Program-made: the position numbers and the translations under genes | The notes under the pieces: generated by a model | The model's input: only the letters and a program-made list of their open reading frames with translations | Databases searched by the model: none | Told to the model about the DNA's origin: nothing | Shown here: positions 1 to 8,277 of the stretch, piece by piece | Position numbering within the stretch: position 1 is the stretch's first letter | Layout of the letters: each line of letters begins with the position of its first letter | IMG/VR virus record: IMGVR_UViG_3300009504_000946 | Location: 1-64,000 of that record | Strand: one strand, 5' to 3' | Source of the DNA: a virus | DNA length: 64,000 nucleotides

Positions 1-221
1 AGATTTGTTATAAATGGAAATTGGGTGCCGACAAGATATTCATCTCTATCCACTCTTGCTCCAATATTTGTAACAACAGTTCTTAGACTATCCTCAGCAA
101 AGTCAACTGACAATTTTAACATCTTCTTGTTTATTCGCTCAACAGTCTTAATTGTTCCGTACTTTATTTCAAGCTTCTTCTCAATTTCAAGAAACTCTGT
201 AAATTCTATTTTTTCTTTCAT
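1..221 (-). CDS. tRNA-binding OB-fold protein (partial, runs off the left edge)
   Basis: The 73 visible residues start MKEKIEFTEFLEIE and contain a motif of the form LKLSVDF..DSLRTVVTNIG followed by YLVGTQ. This matches the EMAP-II/CsaA-type tRNA-binding OB fold, normally the C-terminal domain of MetRS or a free-standing relative. The start is a natural ATG that overlaps the upstream stop by 4 nt (ATGA). The MetRS at 50.3-51.8 kb lacks this domain, so this may be a trans-acting tRNA-binding partner (inference). The C-terminus is outside the window. Confidence 0.6.
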   Translation of the reverse strand, partial: MKEKIEFTEFLEIEKKLEIKYGTIKTVERINKKMLKLSVDFAEDSLRTVVTNIGARVDRDEYLVGTQFPFITN

Positions 222-511
222 TCTTCTATAATTCTATACATGTGATTATCTTCATCAACTTCAATTTTTTGACCAGGTTGAATTTTGATTGATGCAGAGC
301 TTAGAACCCACTCAAGATAGGTTGGACTACCATCTCTCATTCTACAATATTTCTCCTCTTCACTCATTAAGCTATATTCTTCGTCTACAGCCCTGTCAAG
401 CTCATCAATAGTAAATATAGATGATGATTCCTCAAGTCCATCTCTAAATTGTTGCCAAGATGGTTTTCTGTCATCTTCGTTCCATTCAATATCGTAAACA
501 ACCTTAGTCAT
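218..511 (-). CDS. conserved-looking hypothetical protein, 97 aa
   Basis: I do not recognise a family. The protein is acidic (many D/E residues), has no membrane segment and carries a central EEEKYCRMRDG stretch. It overlaps NADAR by 8 nt and the tRNA-binding gene by 4 nt, so the three are probably co-translated. Confidence 0.6.
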   Translation of the reverse strand: MTKVVYDIEWNEDDRKPSWQQFRDGLEESSSIFTIDELDRAVDEEYSLMSEEEKYCRMRDGSPTYLEWVLSSASIKIQPGQKIEVDEDNHMYRIIEE

Positions 512-1010
512 TAAACTTTATTTTTCCAGAGATTAAATCTTCACGAACTCTCTCGATTGCCTCGCCAAGCCAGTTGTCGCCTTGCCATGTACTTCTGTCT
601 TGTGCAAATGGATTATCTGCAGAAAGACCAATTCCCCATCTTCTATCAAGCGGAGATGCTTCAACAAGAGTTCTTCCCGCTGTGAACATAAGCTCATTGT
701 ACATATCCTTGTTCTGCGTGAACTTCGCAACATTTGCATCGTATACAATCTCTCTACAGTACTTGGTCCAGACATCATCCTTGAATCCCTTAACTTCTCT
801 TCCGAACTGCTTCTGCTCCTTCGGGTTTGAAGTTGCCATAATTTTCTTTGCAGCCTCATAGTCGTGGAACATGAGAGCTTTCTTATACATCATGTATTGC
901 TCGCAAGTTCCAAATTCTACTCCATCAATGATGAATTTTGACTTAGCCCAATTCGAAAAAGTGCCCCCCCAAAAGAACACAAAAACTTCTTTTTTATCTT
1001 TAATTTCCAT
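504..1010 (-). CDS. NADAR family protein (YbiA-like N-glycosidase)
   Basis: The 168-residue length and motifs fit NADAR/YbiA: F-F-W-G near the N-terminus, the FGTCEQYMMYKKA helix, and the terminal DRRWGIGL and NWLGEAIERVRE segments. Family members hydrolyse N-glycosidic bonds, either in riboflavin intermediates or in ADP-ribosylated substrates. With an NAD-consuming KptA, a macro domain and ART-like domains elsewhere in the window, an ADP-ribose-related role is plausible but inferred. It is the promoter-proximal gene of its run and diverges from the plus-strand cassette at 1060. Confidence 0.85.
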   Translation of the reverse strand: MEIKDKKEVFVFFWGGTFSNWAKSKFIIDGVEFGTCEQYMMYKKALMFHDYEAAKKIMATSNPKEQKQFGREVKGFKDDVWTKYCREIVYDANVAKFTQNKDMYNELMFTAGRTLVEASPLDRRWGIGLSADNPFAQDRSTWQGDNWLGEAIERVREDLISGKIKFND

Positions 1011-1059
1011 TTTTATTTTTTTATACTTATTTATCTACATACAAATATACATATTAATT

Positions 1060-1290
1060 ATGAAACAAAAAAGAAAATTATCATCATTTACACTAAGCAG
1101 TGATGCAATTGATAAATTGAGTTTAATATCTAACCAAGAGGGAGTTACTAAATCAAGGATTATTGAGAGTCTAATCAACAATTATAAGAGTGAGAAGAAT
1201 GTTATGCATATTGCAAATGCAGCTGGACCCATCGAGCTTCCATTGGATGAAATCGCACTAAGAGTTTCTAAAATTATAAAAGATGCCTAA
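1060..1290 (+). CDS. ribbon-helix-helix-like small protein
   Basis: The 76-residue product begins MKQKRKLSSFTLSSDAIDKL, then GVTKSRIIESLINNY, the strand-helix-helix pattern of RHH DNA-binding proteins. A longer upstream reading from 871 crosses the divergent NADAR gene, so I use the ATG at 1060. It overlaps the following nuclease by 8 nt, and these two are the only convincing plus-strand genes in the window. It may repress or guide expression of the nuclease (inference). Confidence 0.65.
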   Translation: MKQKRKLSSFTLSSDAIDKLSLISNQEGVTKSRIIESLINNYKSEKNVMHIANAAGPIELPLDEIALRVSKIIKDA

Positions 1291-1993
1291 AAAATTAACA
1301 GCAGAAGAATTTGTTGTCAAGGCCAATGAGATTCATAACAATAAATACGACTACTCCTCAGTAGAATATCTTACAAATAAAATTAAAGTGACTATAGTAT
1401 GTCCAGACTATGGAGAGTTCGAACAACCTCCTCATGGACACTTAAAAGGATATGGATGCATTAAATGCGGAAGAGTTGATATGGCTGATAAAATAAAAAT
1501 AACAGTCGATGATTTTATTGATAGGTCTAATAAAATTCATAATAACAAATTTGATTATTCTTTAGCAAGTTTCAATGGGGTGATGGAAAAAGTTGAAATA
1601 ATATGTCCAGAACATGGTATTTTTAAACAAGCTGTTAATGGCCATCTATCTGGTCGTGGCTGCAGAAAATGCAATCAATCAAAAGGAGAAAGAGAAATAT
1701 ATAAACTATTAAAAGAAAAAGGTGTACACTTTCTTACAGAGCATAAATTTGATGACTGCAGGAACATAAACCCGCTCCCATTTGATTTTTATCTACCAGA
1801 CCATAATGTGTGCATAGAATTTGATGGCAAGCAGCACTTTATATCCAATAGTTATTTTAAACATGAGAAGTTCGAAGATAGGCTTATTAGAGATAAAATA
1901 AAAAACGAATACTGCCATAACAACAATATTCGTTTAATAAGAATTTCTTATAAAGAAACTTCTAAAATAGAAAATATAATATCTGAAATTTAA
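1283..1993 (+). CDS. homing-type endonuclease with duplicated zinc-ribbon-like repeats
   Basis: 236 aa. Residues about 8-60 and 77-130 are two copies of a repeat containing IHNNKYDYS, CP..G.F.Q, HL.G.GC.KC (DUF723-like, predicted metal-binding DNA-recognition modules). Residues about 135-236 form a Vsr/PD-(D/E)xK-like nuclease with PFDFYLPDHNVCIEFDGKQH. Such proteins are common as free-standing homing endonucleases of large phages. Plus-strand orientation inside a minus-strand genome supports a mobile insertion. The first repeat has Y in place of the usual H in its CP-H-G motif (CPDYGEF versus CPEHGIF). Confidence 0.75.
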   Translation: MPKKLTAEEFVVKANEIHNNKYDYSSVEYLTNKIKVTIVCPDYGEFEQPPHGHLKGYGCIKCGRVDMADKIKITVDDFIDRSNKIHNNKFDYSLASFNGVMEKVEIICPEHGIFKQAVNGHLSGRGCRKCNQSKGEREIYKLLKEKGVHFLTEHKFDDCRNINPLPFDFYLPDHNVCIEFDGKQHFISNSYFKHEKFEDRLIRDKIKNEYCHNNNIRLIRISYKETSKIENIISEI

Positions 1994-1996
1994 TCT

Positions 1997-2227
1997 TTAT
2001 TTTGATTTTACTTTTCCTATAAATACCATAAGTTCTTCAATTGCTTTAGTTGGGTCAATTAACATCATAATATAATTATCAACAGCAAAATTTAAGTGCT
2101 CTTCATTTGAAAAATCTAAACCATCTACTATTGAAGCTTTTGATAAAAACTGTTTTTTTAATAATGATTTTAAAGCCTCTGTTTTCAATTCATCATTTAA
2201 AATTTCTAATAATTCTTTTGTTTCCAT
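1997..2227 (-). CDS. hypothetical protein, 76 aa
   Basis: Not recognised. It is a predominantly helical, Leu/Lys/Glu-rich small protein without membrane segments. It follows the 2237-2440 gene and converges with the plus-strand endonuclease gene, leaving only 3 nt between the two stop codons. Confidence 0.5.
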   Translation of the reverse strand: METKELLEILNDELKTEALKSLLKKQFLSKASIVDGLDFSNEEHLNFAVDNYIMMLIDPTKAIEELMVFIGKVKSK

Positions 2228-2236
2228 TTTTTTTAT

Positions 2237-2440
2237 TTAATTTTTTGGTTCTTCAATAATCATAAAGTGAGTGGCTTCTACAACTCTATTTCTACCTAAG
2301 TATGTGTCATCAATAAAATTATCACCATTCCAATAGTAAGAATCCCAGTGTTTATTATAATGCTTACAGTCTGGCACAAAACACATGTATCTACCTTTTT
2401 CAGAGGGTTTATTATCCTCGTCAATCTTAACCCACTCCAT
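2237..2440 (-). CDS. small DUF551-like protein
   Basis: 67 aa beginning MEWVKIDEDNKPSEKGRYMC and ending THFMIIEEP. This fits the short DUF551 pattern (opening W.., a GxY strand, closing THWM..PEPP-like motif), common in phages and of unknown function. Its start codon abuts the stop of the membrane-protein gene upstream. Confidence 0.5.
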   Translation of the reverse strand: MEWVKIDEDNKPSEKGRYMCFVPDCKHYNKHWDSYYWNGDNFIDDTYLGRNRVVEATHFMIIEEPKN

Positions 2441-2676
2441 TATCTTTTAAATCTTTCGTTTCTCCTTTTTTCCTGCTTATCTCTCATGTTCTTCTCTAAT
2501 AAGAACAAGAACACGATAATAATTACAGCAATTGATGCTGAAATCCAAATAGGACTCAATACCCACCACCATGACCAATCAATCTTACCAATCAACTTGA
2601 GGACAATAAAAACTATTGTCAATAGTCCAGCGAAACCTATTCCACCAGAGCTGCTGCTTGAACTACTATTTCCCAT
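2440..2676 (-). CDS. small two-helix membrane protein
   Basis: 78 aa: a Ser/Gly-rich N-terminus, hydrophobic helix at about 12-31, a WSWWWVLSPIWI motif around 34-45, a second helix to about 60, then a basic tail. The WSWWWVL motif recurs in small phage membrane proteins sometimes labelled Fragile-X-F-like. Function is unknown; it presumably sits in the host inner membrane. Confidence 0.6.
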   Translation of the reverse strand: MGNSSSSSSSGGIGFAGLLTIVFIVLKLIGKIDWSWWWVLSPIWISASIAVIIIVFLFLLEKNMRDKQEKRRNERFKR

Positions 2677-2905
2677 CTTCCTTATTTTTATCCATTAACT
2701 CATCAAACCTATCGAATTCATCAACTAATTTTGACAATGATTCTTTCAAATCTTTAAATCCACCTTCTTTTGAGATTTTTTGTTTTTCTTCATCAGATAA
2801 CCTCGATGTCTCTTTGATTAAATCAGCAATTCCATCATCAATCTTATTACTCAAAGACATAGCTTGGTCTAATAGCTCTTGTGGTGTTGGTTTTTCTTTA
2901 CTCAT
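2666..2905 (-). CDS. hypothetical charged helical protein, 79 aa
   Basis: I place the start at the ATG at 2905 (MSKEKPTPQELL). An upstream in-frame Met would extend deep into the phosphoesterase gene. It is highly charged and predicted helical or coiled coil. It overlaps both neighbours by about 8-11 nt. Confidence 0.55.
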   Translation of the reverse strand: MSKEKPTPQELLDQAMSLSNKIDDGIADLIKETSRLSDEEKQKISKEGGFKDLKESLSKLVDEFDRFDELMDKNKEDGK

Positions 2906-3629
2906 CTTCTTTTTTATTTTCGTGCAATTTACAAATTTCATCCCAGTCAACCACAACTGGCTCGTTGGCAACATAATACTGCAAGTTTAACACACTGCAG
3001 TTAATAAGTCTCATTATTTTTCCTGGCTTAGATTGGTCCTCAAAGTCCAAAATCTCCTTGTCATCAATTCCATAGGCCTCGTGAATATGTCCGAAGCTAC
3101 AAATCTTTGGCTGAATCTCTGTAAGTCTTCTTGCAAGGTCTGCACACCCAACCAAGTCTCCACCTCGACATCTCTCAAGATGAGTTCCAGCTGGAGGGCC
3201 ATGAACAACAACAATGTCCGTTCCCTCCTCAATAAGGTCCCAGTGCTTCTTAATATCCTCCCCACGCATTGCATTAAATGCCCATGAGTGAAACCATGGA
3301 GTCCAAGGACTTCCAAATATCTTTATTCCCTCGATTGTGATTGTCTCATCTTCAAGATAAATAATATTAGATGGAATTATCTCTCTTGGATTCTCACCTG
3401 GTCGAAGACTTCTATTTCTTACGTGACTTGGCTCAAACCAGAAGTCATGGTTACCAGGAATGAATATTTTATACTTATGAGGAAGAGCGCTGAACCAATC
3501 AAGAAATGACCGAACCTCAGACCTATCACCTTTCATTGAAATATCTCCACAGCAGATAGCCATGTCAGCATCGGGAATTGACAATTCATAATGAAACCCA
3601 TGTGGGTCAGAAAAAAATACTATTTTCAT
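2898..3629 (-). CDS. metallophosphoesterase (MPPED-like calcineurin-fold)
   Basis: 243 aa. The metal motifs are in the expected order: FFSDPHG near residue 5, CCGDIS near 26, IPGNHDFW near 56, VVVHGPP near 143, and FGHIHEAYG near 178. The layout resembles MPPED1/2-type cyclic-nucleotide or phosphoester hydrolases. The substrate is unknown. It overlaps coaD at its start by 4 nt. Confidence 0.85.
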   Translation of the reverse strand: MKIVFFSDPHGFHYELSIPDADMAICCGDISMKGDRSEVRSFLDWFSALPHKYKIFIPGNHDFWFEPSHVRNRSLRPGENPREIIPSNIIYLEDETITIEGIKIFGSPWTPWFHSWAFNAMRGEDIKKHWDLIEEGTDIVVVHGPPAGTHLERCRGGDLVGCADLARRLTEIQPKICSFGHIHEAYGIDDKEILDFEDQSKPGKIMRLINCSVLNLQYYVANEPVVVDWDEICKLHENKKEDE

Positions 3630-4138
3630 TTTTTAATCTCTTTAGCCAGGTATTTATGTCCTGAGCCTGGTTTAACTTTTTCAAGCGCCCTATAAGCACT
3701 TGAAGATACATGCATGTAAGCTGGGTCAGCAAATAAACAAATTATGTCAAGTTCTGGCATTTGGTCCCACATAAACCGAATCTGGTTATACTCATAGTCA
3801 AAATCATGTCCATTTCTAAGACCACGAATGACAACAACATTTTTTTCAGTTTCTTCTTTTTTTTGTCTGACATACTCAGTCAAAAAACCATAATAACCCT
3901 CAACTGGCCTTGATGGAATCTGTCTCCTTATGTTTTCAACCCTTAAATCATTATGGGGAACATAAACAGTTTGTCTAAGATTTCCAATCTCATAAGTTTC
4001 TGTTATCTTATCTGGATTAATACCAACAGCAACTATGACATTTCCCTTTCCAAATATTCTCTCAGCCTTGTCAATAATATTTTGATGACCTATTGTCATT
4101 GGATTGAAACTTCCTGGATATATTGCAATTGTTTTCAT
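3626..4138 (-). CDS. coaD: pantetheine-phosphate adenylyltransferase
   Basis: Adenylylates 4'-phosphopantetheine to dephospho-CoA, the penultimate CoA step. The Met at 4138 gives the classic start MKTIAIYPGSFNPMTIGHQ with the nucleotidyltransferase T/HxGH signature (TIGH). VIRGLRNGHDFDYE near the middle and SSSAYR near the C-terminus are CoaD hallmarks. 170 aa is slightly longer than a typical bacterial CoaD (about 160). Phage CoaD is unusual and probably supports host cofactor supply (inference). Confidence 0.85.
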   Translation of the reverse strand: MKTIAIYPGSFNPMTIGHQNIIDKAERIFGKGNVIVAVGINPDKITETYEIGNLRQTVYVPHNDLRVENIRRQIPSRPVEGYYGFLTEYVRQKKEETEKNVVVIRGLRNGHDFDYEYNQIRFMWDQMPELDIICLFADPAYMHVSSSAYRALEKVKPGSGHKYLAKEIKK

Positions 4139-4143
4139 AACTA

Positions 4144-4359
4144 TTATAATCCTGAACAAGCGCCTTCGCCAAGCACCTCTTCCATTCTGTTTTTAATTTT
4201 TTGCCTCACCTCTTTGAATTGTATGCACAATTGACGAAGCTCATCGTCTTCAATGTTCTCAAGAGTCATCCAACCATCAATGGCGTAGTCAAGGCCCTCA
4301 CTTATCATGACAGCCTTAACTTCTTCCATTGTATATTTTGAATCGTCAGAGAAACCCAT
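4144..4359 (-). CDS. hypothetical protein, 71 aa
   Basis: Not recognised. An acidic helical small protein between clpP and coaD, sharing one base with the clpP stop. No motifs or membrane segment seen. Confidence 0.5.
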   Translation of the reverse strand: MGFSDDSKYTMEEVKAVMISEGLDYAIDGWMTLENIEDDELRQLCIQFKEVRQKIKNRMEEVLGEGACSGL

Positions 4360-5057
4360 TATTTTTTGCCTCCAAAAAGAATTTGGTCAACACAACCGTA
4401 CTCCTTAGCTTCCTTAGCGGTCATCCAGAAATCTCTGTCACAATCTTTGTTGATTGTTTCATAATCTTTTCCAGTATGCTTTACAATGATTTCATAAAGC
4501 TCCTTCTTAAGCTTGTTTATTTCTCTAACTGTAATCTCCATGTCAGTTGCTTGACCATGAGCTCCACCAAGTGGTTGATGTTGCATATATCTTGCGTGAG
4601 GAAGAGATAACCTCTTTCCCTTGGTTCCAGAGCAAGCAAGAACATACGCCATTGAGGCGGCAATTCCAGTATTTACTGTTACGATGTCTGGTCCAACAAA
4701 CTGCATTACATCATAAATTCCAAGACCAGCATACACGCTTCCACCTGGACTGTTGAAGTAAATTGTAATATCTTTCTTTGCATCAATTGACTCAAGATAC
4801 AACAATTGTGCGTTCACAACATTTGCAACAGTGTCATCAATTCCCATTCCCAAGAAAATAATTCTATCCATCATCAATCTTGAGAAAACATCCATTGCCA
4901 CCGCATTTAACTGCCTCTCTTCAATAATGTTTGGAGTCATTGCTTGTGGAATCAAAATTCCATTTGCCGCTTTCTTGTAGTCACCCATTGTAGTGGTTCC
5001 AATCCCTTTGTCTCTTGCGAAAAGCTCAAAACCCTTTGCTGTACTTTCGATATTCAT
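4359..5057 (-). CDS. clpP: ClpP-like ATP-dependent protease proteolytic subunit
   Basis: 232 aa with the ClpP core: IYFNSPGGSVYAGLGIYD, the serine nucleophile in GIAASMAYV, the histidine in MQHQPLGG, and the acidic member in the CDRDFWMTAKEA segment. The N-terminus has an extra ~50 residues compared with host ClpP. No ClpX/ClpA partner is in this window, so it may dock on the host unfoldase or act as a prohead/host-takeover protease. It overlaps the following 71-aa gene by one base. Confidence 0.88.
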   Translation of the reverse strand: MNIESTAKGFELFARDKGIGTTTMGDYKKAANGILIPQAMTPNIIEERQLNAVAMDVFSRLMMDRIIFLGMGIDDTVANVVNAQLLYLESIDAKKDITIYFNSPGGSVYAGLGIYDVMQFVGPDIVTVNTGIAASMAYVLACSGTKGKRLSLPHARYMQHQPLGGAHGQATDMEITVREINKLKKELYEIIVKHTGKDYETINKDCDRDFWMTAKEAKEYGCVDQILFGGKK

Positions 5058-5077
5058 ATCTCTCTTTTTTTGTTTGT

Positions 5078-5635
5078 TTATTTAAAATTTGGCTCAACGA
5101 AATCAATTGACTTCAAAACCTTATTATCATTTTTTCTCTTAATAATCCAGTATTCACCAACCTTTTCATGGTAGCACTCAATTACATCTCCCATCTTATT
5201 TGGGTGTGTTCCCTTTGCATATGCTTCAACTGACTCTTGCGCTTGTTCTTCTGTGGAGCAAAACTTTGAGAAGTTTGAATCCATTACTTCACTGAAGTCT
5301 TCGTTAAACTTATCTTGTATTCCCGCAAAATGAATTAGATTACCCATAACCACTCTTAGGTCTGCACATGCATCTCTAAGTTCTGTTAAATCTCCTTCTT
5401 TTCTACCTCTTTCTTTTTCTTCTAATGAATTTATTATTTTAGAAGCGGCACTTTTCATTGTCAACGCAAAATCAAGAAGTTCTTCATCTGAACCAGATTC
5501 TGCTGCTTCAATTAATTCCTCAAGAACCAATCCAAGGGCAAGTTGAAACTTGTCACTCTCTGGAAACTTTGGCTCACTTGGAGCTTCTACTCCCGCAAGA
5601 GTTAGCCAGTCTGATATTCTTTTTTGTTCATTCAT
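5078..5635 (-). CDS. MazG/PRA-PH-like nucleotide pyrophosphohydrolase
   Basis: 185 aa with the all-alpha NTP-PPase signature: LVLEELIEAAE, then DLTELRDACADLRVVMGNLIHFAG. The C-terminal third carries a phosphoribosyl-ATP-hydrolase-like tail (HPNKMGDVIECYHE). The family hydrolyses NTPs or alarmone-like nucleotides and is frequent in phages. A second MazG-like gene is at 32896-33417. Confidence 0.75.
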   Translation of the reverse strand: MNEQKRISDWLTLAGVEAPSEPKFPESDKFQLALGLVLEELIEAAESGSDEELLDFALTMKSAASKIINSLEEKERGRKEGDLTELRDACADLRVVMGNLIHFAGIQDKFNEDFSEVMDSNFSKFCSTEEQAQESVEAYAKGTHPNKMGDVIECYHEKVGEYWIIKRKNDNKVLKSIDFVEPNFK

Positions 5636-5918
5636 ATTTTCTATCTATACTTAAAATTCTATGTTTTATTAATTCTGTAAACACCTTTTCAATTCCATAT
5701 TCAGATAAAATTTTACTCTTATTTTGTCCACTTATTTTGTCAAAAACATATGAACTTACAGAAGCTTTATAAGCTATCTTAACTTTGCAATCTGTAGTCA
5801 CTTCTTTATTATGATATATAGTATCAGAATACCAAGTATCAACTTCTGCAATCTCAAAATTATTAATCTCTAAGTAATTAATCATTTCATCTTCTGAAAA
5901 ATATAATTCTAATTTCAT
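5628..5918 (-). CDS. hypothetical protein, 96 aa
   Basis: Not recognised. Starts MKLELYFSEDEMINYL, alpha/beta composition, no membrane segment. It overlaps the MazG-like start by 8 nt and lies one nucleotide downstream of the preceding gene. Confidence 0.5.
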   Translation of the reverse strand: MKLELYFSEDEMINYLEINNFEIAEVDTWYSDTIYHNKEVTTDCKVKIAYKASVSSYVFDKISGQNKSKILSEYGIEKVFTELIKHRILSIDRKYE

Positions 5919-5919
5919 A

Positions 5920-6192
5920 TCAAAATCCTAAATAATAATCACTATGCTTAAGGTAAAACTTTGTTGCCTCAAATTTCTTCATGTCAAGCCACTGAGAAAA
6001 TGAAATCTGAGATGTCTTTATTCCTCCAACATCTTTTCTAAAATCTTCTCTATATCTAACCTGAGCTTCTCTCATGTCTACGTTAAATCCAAGTGAAACA
6101 AATTCGAAAGAACGCTGTTCTTCTTGCATTTCTCTCTTATATTTTTCTACTTCAGAGTTTAATTTTTGCTGATGTTCTAATCCTTCAATCAT
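5920..6192 (-). CDS. hypothetical coiled-coil-like protein, 90 aa
   Basis: Not recognised. The first ~35 residues are Gln/Glu/Lys-rich and likely coiled coil; the C-terminus is aromatic (FYLKHSDYYLGF). It overlaps the MBL-fold gene by 4 nt. Confidence 0.5.
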   Translation of the reverse strand: MIEGLEHQQKLNSEVEKYKREMQEEQRSFEFVSLGFNVDMREAQVRYREDFRKDVGGIKTSQISFSQWLDMKKFEATKFYLKHSDYYLGF

Positions 6193-7043
6193 ATGCCCCT
6201 CAATTCTTCGATTACAAAATTTTCACCTTGAATTATAAGTGATGTCAAAGCCATCTCAGGATTTGACTTATTAATTAAGGCAACTTGTTTTTCATCATGA
6301 TGATATGTGAACAAGTTATTAAAAACTTTCTGTACTGGCACCAATAATTCAAAATTAGTGTGAGGATTTTTCTCATGCACCAAAGATGTCATATCATGGA
6401 AAATAAAGACATTTTCTGGATTATTATACACAAATGAATAATCACTTGGGTCCATCAAACTTGTGATTGGAACATTGATGTCTCCACTATATATTAGTAC
6501 AGCATAATCTTCAGAATCATTACCCGTGTCGAAGTGAAAAATAAGTCCAGAGTTAGGGAAATCATTTACTGGCCAGTGATGCTTTGTGGTATCAATCTTG
6601 GTAACACTTATTGCATCTTCTTCAATATACAAATACTTCTCAGTGCTAATTTCATATTGTTCTTCTGGATGTCCGCAAATATCTAAGTAACCCTTAACTC
6701 TCTCGGCAACTTCTGGAGTACACTCAATTTGGGTTTTTTTTCCATGAATGAAGTATCTTTCATAAACCAAGGTACTCAAACCATTTATATGGTCTTCATG
6801 AGTATGAGTTATAAAAACAATGTCAATATCACCTATTAAATTAGATTTTCTAAGTTTAGAGTAGGCTGTATATCCACAATCTATTAAAAAGACCTTTCCA
6901 GCTCTTGTATTTAGAAGTGCGCTCGCAGTCCCCTCATCAACATCAAAAGCACCACCTATACCAAGGAATGTAATATCAACAAGGCTTTTTCCAGTTCCAC
7001 CAAGTGCGTGCTCAATCCCTTTTCTAATTTTAAATTTCGACAT
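6189..7043 (-). CDS. metallo-beta-lactamase-fold hydrolase
   Basis: 284 aa. Metal site HTHEDHINGL (HxHxDH) near residue 79, preceded by FLIDCGYTAYSKL. Later histidines occur in TTKHHWPV, and an acidic IYSGDIN strand follows. The layout resembles RNase Z/phosphodiesterase-like MBL enzymes more than beta-lactamases. RNase Z-type tRNA 3' processing would suit the tRNA-rich genome but is not proven by sequence. Confidence 0.75.
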   Translation of the reverse strand: MSKFKIRKGIEHALGGTGKSLVDITFLGIGGAFDVDEGTASALLNTRAGKVFLIDCGYTAYSKLRKSNLIGDIDIVFITHTHEDHINGLSTLVYERYFIHGKKTQIECTPEVAERVKGYLDICGHPEEQYEISTEKYLYIEEDAISVTKIDTTKHHWPVNDFPNSGLIFHFDTGNDSEDYAVLIYSGDINVPITSLMDPSDYSFVYNNPENVFIFHDMTSLVHEKNPHTNFELLVPVQKVFNNLFTYHHDEKQVALINKSNPEMALTSLIIQGENFVIEELRGI

Positions 7044-7095
7044 GTTTCTTAATTTAATTCAAAAGTATACAGAAAATATGATTTATGCAAATATT

Positions 7096-8277
7096 TTAAA
7101 CTTTATCTACTAAAAATAAACCAAGCTTTTTCATGCCAAGCTCAAGGTCTTCTTTTAAGTTACTGAACATAACCATATTTTCTGGGCTTCCTTCAATTCT
7201 GTGAGTCACATATAAACTGTTAATCATCTTGCAGTGTTCAACAAGAGCGTTGAAGAGGATGTTTGGTTGTAGATTATACAAAGACTTCATATACTTAAAT
7301 TGAAGCTCTGTACTATTAAATTTATCATCAATTTTCGCACCTATTGCTCCAGCACTTGTTAGTCGAGCAAGAGTGTAAGACAAATAAAGCCCAGGAGAGT
7401 TCTTTGGATTTTTCAACAAATCTAAGTCAATCTTTTTATCCTTAGTTGGCTCTATCTTCAATATAAATCCAGCAAGAACATTGTACACAAGATTCCAGTC
7501 ATTATTAAATTCCTTCAGACAATCTTCTATTAGGTCATTAAAATATATCACATTACCATCTCGACTTGACATCTTTTTCTTTAACTTGACAAGGCCCAAT
7601 CCGATATGATTGGTGTTCGGATAAAATTTCTTTAAATTCTTAAAGTGCCCATTCTGCTCATGACCAGTTAGGTAAAGAGTCGGGGCATCAAGAACAGCAG
7701 CAAGAGCTATGTCTTGATAAAAATAACTTGTGGAGCCATCGCTCTTAATCCCAACTATTTTTTCTTCTCCAGTATTAAAGACATTTGTTCCAGCATATTC
7801 TCCTTCACCATCCTCAAGTTTATCCCCTAAGTAAATCATGTGTGACGCATAAAACACTTGAGATACGTCAAGGTCAAAAGTTTCACAATATGTTTGATAC
7901 ATTTTATAGGCCTCTTGTTTCTCGACAGCACCCTCAAGAGTATCACCAAGTATAGATATGAACTCTTGACCCACATCCATCGACTGAAATGCTTTGGCAA
8001 GAATAAAGTTTGACATGTGACCAACGTGAAGGTGTTTGTTTAAGTTTGGACTAAATCCATCTACATATCTATATTGTGAGAACTTTTCAAAACACTCAGA
8101 AATATCATAGTTTTTTGGGACCAAGATGTTAGTATATCCACCTTTGCCTTCTTGGATTTTAAATCCCCAGCTATTTGCCCACTTTACTATTTTAACATCT
8201 GGAGTTCCGTAAACACAAAACCCAAATCCCAATTCTGAAGGAAGTGTTCGAACTTCGTTTATATTAATCTTTTCCAT
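7096..8277 (-). CDS. argS: arginyl-tRNA synthetase, short form
   Basis: Charges tRNA-Arg. Class I signatures are clear: HVGHMSN (HIGH box) near residue 86 and MSSRDGNVIYF (KMSKS box) near 236, the latter in the ArgRS-specific form. 393 aa is much shorter than the usual 550-600: the N-terminal Add-1 domain is reduced, and the DALR anticodon-binding region (LYLSYTLARL onward) looks trimmed. A tRNA-Arg(ACG) is encoded at 41879-41952. It abuts the 2H phosphoesterase gene. Confidence 0.82.
   Translation of the reverse strand: MEKININEVRTLPSELGFGFCVYGTPDVKIVKWANSWGFKIQEGKGGYTNILVPKNYDISECFEKFSQYRYVDGFSPNLNKHLHVGHMSNFILAKAFQSMDVGQEFISILGDTLEGAVEKQEAYKMYQTYCETFDLDVSQVFYASHMIYLGDKLEDGEGEYAGTNVFNTGEEKIVGIKSDGSTSYFYQDIALAAVLDAPTLYLTGHEQNGHFKNLKKFYPNTNHIGLGLVKLKKKMSSRDGNVIYFNDLIEDCLKEFNNDWNLVYNVLAGFILKIEPTKDKKIDLDLLKNPKNSPGLYLSYTLARLTSAGAIGAKIDDKFNSTELQFKYMKSLYNLQPNILFNALVEHCKMINSLYVTHRIEGSPENMVMFSNLKEDLELGMKKLGLFLVDKV

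Noticed and set aside
871-1059. Extended start for the RHH gene
   Set aside because: Overlaps the divergent NADAR gene and adds low-complexity hydrophobic sequence; ATG at 1060 begins the recognisable domain.
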